Both the position numbers and the translations under genes were made by a program. A stretch of DNA of 5,835 bases, from assembly GCA_937891445.1 (NCBI GenBank), contig CALAFV010000261.1, positions 1 through 5,835 of the forward strand, in the 5' to 3' direction. Of this stretch, positions 1 to 5,835 are shown piece by piece. The stretch comes from an uncultured Phycisphaerales bacterium. Lineage in GTDB: Bacteria > Planctomycetota > Phycisphaerae > Phycisphaerales > UBA1924. A model generated the notes under the pieces. That model did no database searches. It was not told the origin of the DNA and was given only the letters and a program-made list of their open reading frames with translations. Each line of letters starts with the position of its first letter. Within the stretch, counting starts at the first letter, position 1.

Positions 1-1150
1 CGGGCGTGTTGGGCCCCAGCCCGTGGTCGTGCCACGCCTGGATCGCGGGGATGCCGACCTGCATCGCCGCGCCGGCGATCGCGCTCATCGCGCCGGAGCT
101 GTCGATCGCGACGCGCTGGTACGAGGCATTATTGTGCTTCGCCTCCGCGGACTGCTCGTCGTCGGCGACGAAGACGCCCTCGGCGAAGTACAGGGCGCCG
201 GGGTAGGTCGTCGGGCTGACATCGGCGACAGCGACCTGGAGCCGGCGGTCGATGGCGTTGCCGGAGAAGGCCGGGATGGTGCCGAACTGGCCGGTCCAGG
301 GGTTGATCTGGCTGCGGGCCATCAGCCTCGTCTGGGTCGCGTTCCAACTGGCGCCGTAGACGTCGAGACAGCCGGAGCCGAGCTGGGTGCCGCTGGCGCC
401 GTTGCAGGTGCGCCCGCCGCAGGAGCCGTAGGTCGCGGCGCAGCATGCCGTCTTGACCCAGGACTGGCCGAGTTGCACGAGGCGGCCGTTGTGGAGCCGG
501 TAGGCGTTGAAGGCGATGCCCGGCGTGCCGTTGTTGGTCCAGAGCAGGTTCACGTTGCCGCGGTTGCAGGTGCCGGTCGCGTACATGTACGCGCGCACGC
601 CGCCGACCGGGCCGAAGTTGGCGATGTCATTGTTCTGGATCGCCTGGTAGACGACGTCCGGGCCGCTGCCGGGCGGGGGCGGGTCCTGCAGTTCGATCGT
701 GAGGGTGAAGGACCCCGCGGCACTGCTGTAACCGGCGACGCGGATGTAGTAGGTCTGCCCTGCCTCCACGTCGACCTGAACGCGCGAGCGCGTGGCAATC
801 CCGCAGCCGTCATCGTCGCACGCGAGTTGGTTCGAGGCGTTCCCCGGGCACCCCGAGTGGATTGAGAGCACGGTGTCGTAACTGGCCGCGGTGCAGGTGT
901 CCACGACGAGCACGCCGTTGGTCTCGGGTATCACGCGGTACCACACGTCGCGACCGTTGGAAATCGTGCAACTGGCCGCGCCGTCGGGCGTGGCCGAGGC
1001 GGTGGAGCCGGTGTACGTGCCCGGCCCCACGAGCGGGGCCGAAGCGCAGTTGTCCGCGGCCTGCTGGGCGACCGCGGGCAGAGCACAACCCACCACGGCC
1101 GCGCCGGCCAGCAAGGCCGGGGCGTGGCGGAACGGGGAGCGCATCGGCAT
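1..1150 (-). CDS. Exported protein with PPC-like domain and cysteine-rich module, 3'-partial
   Basis: This gene is read on the minus strand from ATG at 1150 and stays open for 383 codons to the window edge, so its C-terminus is missing. Residues 1-28 form a signal peptide: basic start, hydrophobic core, then AVA before Q29. A lipobox-like VVGC at 19-22 makes a lipoprotein an alternative. Residues about 31-154 resemble PPC-like (bacterial pre-peptidase C-terminal) beta domains, with ADNC at the start, DVWYR at 68-72, YDTVLSIHSGCPG at 91-103, CDDDGCG at 111-117 and YYIRVAGY at 134-141. A proline-rich linker (PPPP, 157-160) leads to residues 164-383, which align closely with residues 27-247 of the neighbouring 461-aa exported protein. 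That shared part includes GQSWVKTACCAAT (228-240), GSCGGRTCNGASG (242-254) and VADDEQ (328-333). The start is supported by GGAGG nine bases upstream. It probably acts outside the cytoplasm, perhaps in adhesion or surface structure, but no catalytic motif is visible and the function is unknown. By analogy with its paralogue the missing end may hold a second beta domain and a dockerin. Confidence 0.88.
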   Translation of the reverse strand, partial: MPMRSPFRHAPALLAGAAVVGCALPAVAQQAADNCASAPLVGPGTYTGSTASATPDGAASCTISNGRDVWYRVIPETNGVLVVDTCTAASYDTVLSIHSGCPGNASNQLACDDDGCGIATRSRVQVDVEAGQTYYIRVAGYSSAAGSFTLTIELQDPPPPGSGPDVVYQAIQNNDIANFGPVGGVRAYMYATGTCNRGNVNLLWTNNGTPGIAFNAYRLHNGRLVQLGQSWVKTACCAATYGSCGGRTCNGASGTQLGSGCLDVYGASWNATQTRLMARSQINPWTGQFGTIPAFSGNAIDRRLQVAVADVSPTTYPGALYFAEGVFVADDEQSAEAKHNNASYQRVAIDSSGAMSAIAGAAMQVGIPAIQAWHDHGLGPNTP

Positions 1151-1159
1151 CTTGATGTA

Positions 1160-1164
1160 CCTCC
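1160..1164 (-). promoter_or_regulatory. Shine-Dalgarno site of the partial exported-protein gene
   Basis: GGAGG on the minus strand lies nine bases before the ATG at 1150. This decides the start, because a second in-frame ATG at 1144 would be 15 bases away. Confidence 0.75.
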
Positions 1165-1234
1165 AATCAACAGCGAGTGCGAGTTCCCGGACGTTGCGCG
1201 TGACGGCACGCTCGCCCGGCAGATAGACACGCCC

Positions 1235-1263
1235 AGAATACCACCGAACGCCGGTTCGACCAA
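1235..1263 (-). promoter_or_regulatory. Candidate extended -10 promoter of the partial exported-protein gene
   Basis: On the minus strand TATTCT (1240-1235) is preceded by TGG, giving an extended -10 form. A weak -35 match, TTGGTC (1263-1258), lies 17 bases upstream. The same string GGTGGTAT, one variable base, then CTGG also occurs ahead of the paralogous gene. Transcription would start near 1228, leaving a leader of about 78 bases. No consensus is established for this organism, so this rests on the shared motif and on spacing. Confidence 0.4.
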
Positions 1264-1282
1264 GCGGCTTCGGAGAGCCCGG

Positions 1283-1313
1283 AAAAGACAGGGGCCGCGT
1301 GCTGCGCGGCCCC
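1283..1313 (-). terminator. Rho-independent terminator after the 461-aa exported-protein gene
   Basis: A perfect 9-bp GC stem (1291-1299 with 1305-1313) closes a five-base loop. On the minus strand it is followed by TGTCTTTT. It begins about 30 bases after the stop codon at 1343, and it lies between that gene and the candidate promoter of the next gene, so it should separate the two transcripts. Confidence 0.8.
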
Positions 1314-1342
1314 CGAAAGATTGGTTCGACAAACAAACAAGT

Positions 1343-2728
1343 TCAGCAGCCGACCAGGACCTCGTTGAGCCACTCGGTCAGGAACGCGGAGATATCCGCG
1401 GAGTTGACCGTGCCATCGCCGTTGAAGTCGGCGCCGAGGTCGCCGTTCTCGACGCACATCAACCAGTGCGAGACATACACGGAGATGTCGAGAGAGTTGA
1501 TGATGTTGTCGTGATTCCAGTCGGTCTGGCAGACGATGCCGCCGGGCATCCCGACCGTGAACGTGACCGAGTCCGGCGTGTGCGGGCGGAAGAGGCCCAG
1601 GGTGGCCTCGCCGTCCGAGGGCTCCGCGTCGGCGTCGAACCAGAAGTTGTACATCGTGCCCCAGCGCAGCGCGTTGGAGTTGGGGTTCTGCGCGAAGTTT
1701 TGGGGGCTGTGCCAGGTGACGCTGCCGGAGCCGACCTGGATGACCCAGTCGGTGTTGTCGTAGGGCTCGCCGGAGTGGTAGTCCACGTCGCGGAACCCGA
1801 CGTTGCTGATCGTCACGCCCGTCGGCACCGGGATCGACAGCGAACCGCCGGCGACGTGGCTGTTGAGATTGAAGATCGCGTACTCGTAGTGCCAGGTGCC
1901 GTTGCCGTTGTCGGTGACCTTGTGGGCGACGTGGAAGCGTCCCTCGTTCGGGACGTCCACCGTCTGGAGATGCACGGAGGTGTCCACGACGTTCGGGCCG
2001 CCGCCGTGGGCGCGCCAGGCGTTGATCGCGGGCTGGCCGACCTGCATCGCGGCGCCGGGGATCGACGAGAGGACGCCCGCGGACGTGGCGGCGACGCGCT
2101 GGTACGACGCGTTGTTGTGCTTCGCGGGACCGGGCTGCTCATCGTCGGCGACATAAACGCCCTCGATGAAATACTGGGCGTTGGGGAAGTTTGTTGGGTC
2201 GAACTCGCTGATCGCCACCTGGCAGCGGCGCGAGATGGCCGTGTTCGAACCGCCGGGGATGGTGCCGTGCTGGCCGGTCCAGGGGTTGACCTGGCTGCGC
2301 GGCATCAGGCGGGTCTGGTTGGCGTTCCACCCCGAGCCGTAGACGTCGATGCACCCCGACCCGAGCTGGTTGCCGCTGGCGCCGTTGCAGGTGCGCCCGC
2401 CGCAGGAGCCGAAGGTCGCGGCGCAGCACGCCGTCTTGACCCAGGACTGGCCGAGTTGGACCAGCCGGCCGCCCTGGAGCCGGTAGACGTTGAACCCGAC
2501 GCTCGGCGAGCCGAAGCCGACCCATGCCAGGTTCGAGGGCCCGGCGTTGCACGTCGCCGTTCCGAAGATGTAGGCCCTGATGTTGCCCACGGGGCCGTAG
2601 TGCCCGATGTCGTTGCCGCTGCTGCCGGCGCCGAGATACATCACGTCCGGCTGGGCCTGGACCGCCCCCGCGGCCGCAAGGACCGTGGCCGCCGCCAGGC
2701 CGCCACGCACGCGCTTCCATGTTGCCAT
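1343..2728 (-). CDS. Exported cysteine-rich protein with C-terminal dockerin-type EF-hand pair
   Basis: This complete protein has 461 residues. Residues 1-25 are a signal peptide (basic WKRVR, alanine-rich core, AVQA before Q26). Residues 27-247 are the cysteine-rich module shared with the downstream paralogue: GPVGNIRAY (45-53), GQSWVKTACCAAT (93-105), GSCGGRTCNGASG (107-119), QLGSGC (121-126), VADDEQ (193-198) and KHNNASYQRVA (203-213). Residues about 248-398 form a second beta-rich region with NGNGTWHYEYAIFNLNS (274-290), DVDYHSGEPYDN (314-325) and NALRWGTMYNFWFDA (352-366). I recall such patterns from exported planctomycete proteins, but have no characterised member. Residues 403-455 are a dockerin-like pair of calcium loops with acidic or Asn positions D403/N405/D407/N411/D414 and D434/N436/D438/N442/D445. 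The start at 2728 is chosen over a longer open frame to 2872 because AGGAGG lies seven bases upstream and the signal peptide follows at once. The many cysteines fit disulfides in an extracytoplasmic protein. A structural or surface-attachment role is inference; no enzyme motif is seen. Confidence 0.92.
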   Translation of the reverse strand: MATWKRVRGGLAAATVLAAAGAVQAQPDVMYLGAGSSGNDIGHYGPVGNIRAYIFGTATCNAGPSNLAWVGFGSPSVGFNVYRLQGGRLVQLGQSWVKTACCAATFGSCGGRTCNGASGNQLGSGCIDVYGSGWNANQTRLMPRSQVNPWTGQHGTIPGGSNTAISRRCQVAISEFDPTNFPNAQYFIEGVYVADDEQPGPAKHNNASYQRVAATSAGVLSSIPGAAMQVGQPAINAWRAHGGGPNVVDTSVHLQTVDVPNEGRFHVAHKVTDNGNGTWHYEYAIFNLNSHVAGGSLSIPVPTGVTISNVGFRDVDYHSGEPYDNTDWVIQVGSGSVTWHSPQNFAQNPNSNALRWGTMYNFWFDADAEPSDGEATLGLFRPHTPDSVTFTVGMPGGIVCQTDWNHDNIINSLDISVYVSHWLMCVENGDLGADFNGDGTVNSADISAFLTEWLNEVLVGC

Positions 2729-2735
2729 GCTGCTG

Positions 2736-2741
2736 CCTCCT
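2736..2741 (-). promoter_or_regulatory. Shine-Dalgarno site of the 461-aa exported-protein gene
   Basis: A full AGGAGG on the minus strand ends seven bases before ATG at 2728. It fixes the start and argues against the longer upstream reading frame. Confidence 0.85.
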
Positions 2742-2775
2742 GAGAGAGTTGGTTCGCCCCACAAGCGAGGAGGCC

Positions 2776-2803
2776 AGCATACCACCTGATGATCTGCGAG
2801 CAA
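2776..2803 (-). promoter_or_regulatory. Candidate extended -10 promoter of the 461-aa exported-protein gene
   Basis: On the minus strand TATGCT (2781-2776) is preceded by TGG, with a weak -35 match TTGCTC (2803-2798) 16 bases upstream. The surrounding GGTGGTAT, one variable base, then CTGG matches the element ahead of the paralogous gene. Transcription would begin near 2769, giving a leader of about 40 bases. It lies downstream of the glnN terminator, which fits independent expression. Confidence 0.42.
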
Positions 2804-2893
2804 AGTAGTGTGGGCGATTAACTCACAGCCTTTCGTTCGGCTTCTGCTTGCGATCTGACAAGGTCGCGGCAAGCGCGTGGATGATGCGGAACG

Positions 2894-2924
2894 AAAAGGA
2901 GGGCGGCACGGGGCCGCCCTCCTT
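2894..2924 (-). terminator. Rho-independent terminator after glnN
   Basis: A perfect 12-bp stem (2896-2907 with 2913-2924) closes a five-base loop. On the minus strand the stem runs into TTTTCGTT. It starts about 30 bases past the glnN stop codon and should end that transcript before the exported-protein genes. Confidence 0.85.
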
Positions 2925-2953
2925 GAACTTCATCCGTCGTAGCCCGGCGGGGC

Positions 2954-5191
<2,238 letters not shown>

Positions 5192-5200
5192 GGTCTGGGA

Positions 5201-5206
5201 CCCCTT
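5201..5206 (-). promoter_or_regulatory. Shine-Dalgarno-like site of glnN
   Basis: AAGGGG on the minus strand lies nine bases before ATG at 5191 and supports that start over the longer open frame. It overlaps TATAAG (5209-5204), which resembles a -10 box. Used as a promoter, TATAAG would leave an almost leaderless mRNA, so the ribosome-site reading is preferred. Confidence 0.55.
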
Positions 5207-5217
5207 ATACAAGTACG

Positions 5218-5236
5218 CCGCGGGCGCTTCCCGCGG
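5218..5236 (-). promoter_or_regulatory. GC-rich dyad in the glnN leader
   Basis: CCGCGGG and CCCGCGG form a perfect 7-bp inverted repeat around a five-base centre, 26 bases before the glnN start. It could be an operator for a dimeric regulator or a leader-RNA hairpin near the ribosome site. It lacks a T run, and GC-rich DNA yields such dyads by chance, so any function is inference. Confidence 0.35.
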
Positions 5237-5501
5237 TCGGCAATCCTGGTATCGATGGTGGGGGGCGCGTCGGGTGATGAGTCGTTGTCGCTCGGTCGAG
5301 CCACGGCTCTCTGGTCCCGGATGAAAGCGACATTGTTGCAGCCTCGTCGCCCGGAGCAAGTGCGCCCCGCCCCGCGGATTGCAACTCTCGCGTCGGCGGC
5401 GCCTCCCGACCCGGACTCCCGGTCACGCTGGGCCCGATATGCCCCCGCTTCTGCTGAGCACCTGGTCGTTCGGGACGGTCGCCAACGCCGCCGGGAGGCT
5501 C

Positions 5502-5536
5502 AGGCACCAGGCAGCAGGCACTGGGCACCAGGTACG
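5502..5536. repeat. Degenerate 7-bp tandem repeat, five copies
   Basis: Five consecutive heptamers read AGGCACC, AGGCAGC, AGGCACT, GGGCACC and AGGTACG. The period is exact and each unit differs from the first by one or two or, in the last, two or so bases. It looks like a short slippage-type array in non-coding DNA. Confidence 0.6.
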
Positions 5537-5577
5537 AGGGAGTGCGCAAAGGGAGCCCTGAGCGAGAGGAGGGGGAA

Positions 5578-5612
5578 ACGCGGAGAACGCGGAGGGGCGG
5601 AGGACGCGGAGG
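5578..5612. repeat. Degenerate 9-bp tandem repeat, four copies
   Basis: Units ACGCGGAGA, ACGCGGAGG, GGCGGAGG (one base short) and ACGCGGAGG follow one another in a purine-rich strand. The array lies in the gene-free region between the 7-bp array and the large hairpin. Confidence 0.6.
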
Positions 5613-5665
5613 GAGAAGGAGGGCCGGCGGCCCATTTTCGGATTCCGGTCGCGAACTCGAGAGAG

Positions 5666-5696
5666 GCTCTGCGCGCTCGGGCCTCGCGCGCAGAGC
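5666..5696. other. Perfect 11-bp-stem hairpin
   Basis: Bases 5666-5676 pair perfectly with 5686-5696 around a nine-base loop, with a core of alternating GC. Neither strand has a T run after the stem, so an intrinsic terminator is unlikely. It ends six bases before the 21-bp repeat array and may mark its border. Confidence 0.6.
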
Positions 5697-5702
5697 AATT
5701 CG

Positions 5703-5835
5703 CATGGCTCTTCGAGCCTCCAACATGGCTCGTGGAGCCTCCAGCATGGCTCCTGGGCGCTCCAGCATGGCTCGTGGAGGCTCCAACATGGCTCGTGGAG
5801 CGACCAACATGGCTCAACGTCCGCGCAGCATGGCT
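5703..5835. repeat. 21-bp tandem repeat array, at least seven copies, running off the window
   Basis: CATGGCT recurs at 5703, 5724, 5745, 5766, 5787, 5808 and 5829, exactly every 21 bases. CATGGCTC is invariant in the six full units, and the seventh is cut by the window end. The rest of the consensus is CGTGGAGCCTCCA plus a purine, varying by unit. Several units hold a small inverted repeat, GGCTC, three bases, GAGCC; it is perfect in units 1 and 2, off by one pair in units 4 and 5, and lost in 3 and 6. The period is a multiple of three, so frames without a stop stay open on both strands; this openness is not evidence of coding. Confidence 0.9.

Larger units (their letters stand above)
5192..5835. 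other. Gene-free region upstream of glnN, rich in repeats and hairpins
   Basis: No convincing gene was found in these 644 bases. The open frames here lack ribosome sites or recognisable protein, and several simply run through repeats. Besides the separately listed elements, there are overlapping GCTCG/CGAGC and GAGCC/GGCTC inverted repeats at 5290-5309. There is also a small stem GGGCC-ggc-GGCCC at 5621-5633 followed on the plus strand by ATTTT, which is a weak terminator candidate. The glnN promoter must lie somewhere in this region, but no good -35/-10 pair or sigma-54 site was recognised. Confidence 0.6.

Noticed and set aside
23..865. Plus-strand open frame of 280 codons antisense to the partial exported-protein gene
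   Set aside because: It has the same low-complexity composition and mirrors the frame antisense to the paralogue. The minus-strand reading has a signal peptide, a ribosome site and recognisable domains.
1124..2743. Plus-strand open frame of 539 codons antisense to the 461-aa exported-protein gene
   Set aside because: It is a shadow caused by high GC at the third codon position of the minus-strand gene. Its product is low-complexity (V, G, D, R and A rich), has no domain, and runs through the terminator.
2729..2872. N-terminal extension of the 461-aa exported protein to an upstream ATG at 2872
   Set aside because: It would place 48 unrelated residues before a good signal peptide, and would ignore the AGGAGG site seven bases before 2728 and the likely promoter inside the extension.
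5204..5209. TATAAG as the -10 box of a glnN promoter
   Set aside because: It would start transcription only a few bases before the ATG, it overlaps the ribosome site, and no -35 match lies at a usable distance.
5192..5359. N-terminal extension of glnN to an ATG at 5359
   Set aside because: The extra 56 residues do not resemble type III glutamine synthetases and would translate through the leader dyad. ATG at 5191 has a ribosome site.
5205..5810. Minus-strand open frame of 201 codons between the repeat array and glnN
   Set aside because: It begins inside the 21-bp repeats, passes through the 9-bp and 7-bp arrays, overlaps the glnN leader, and has no ribosome site or recognisable domain.
5703..5835. 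CRISPR array
   Set aside because: Repeats are directly adjacent at 21 bases, with no unique spacers between them and no cas gene in the window.

Overview
The window looks like a piece of a high-GC genome from the Planctomycetota, most likely class Phycisphaerae. That placement is an inference. It rests on two exported proteins of a type I associate with that group (a PPC-like domain opening with ADNCASA, a C-terminal dockerin-type EF-hand pair, and a cysteine-rich shared module) and on a large type III glutamine synthetase. No rRNA or other phylogenetic marker is present to settle it.

All three protein genes lie on the minus strand. In transcription order they are glnN (5191 to 2954, complete, 745 aa), an exported dockerin protein (2728 to 1343, complete, 461 aa) and a paralogous exported protein (1150 to beyond position 1, with its 3' end outside the window). 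A clear stem-loop followed by T residues sits after glnN and another after the 461-aa gene. The two exported-protein genes also each have their own promoter-like extended -10 element. The three genes are therefore probably separate transcription units and not one operon. GlnN serves cytoplasmic ammonia assimilation and has no evident functional link to the exported pair.

The exported pair is the main biological interest. The two proteins share a module of about 220 residues with many cysteines. In the partial protein it is preceded by a PPC-like beta domain. In the complete one it follows the signal peptide directly and is followed by a second beta-rich domain and a dockerin. One 95-bp stretch of the two genes differs at only three positions, which suggests gene conversion or recent duplication.

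The last 640 bases (5192-5835), upstream of glnN, hold no convincing gene. They do hold a dense set of non-coding structures: a GC-rich dyad close to the glnN start, a run of 7-bp repeats, a run of 9-bp repeats, a perfect 11-bp-stem hairpin, and at least seven copies of a strict 21-bp tandem repeat that continues past the window end. I found no tRNA, rRNA, CRISPR array, transposase or phage gene. I see no complete new defence or metabolic system; the undescribed candidates are the secreted protein family and the repeat island.
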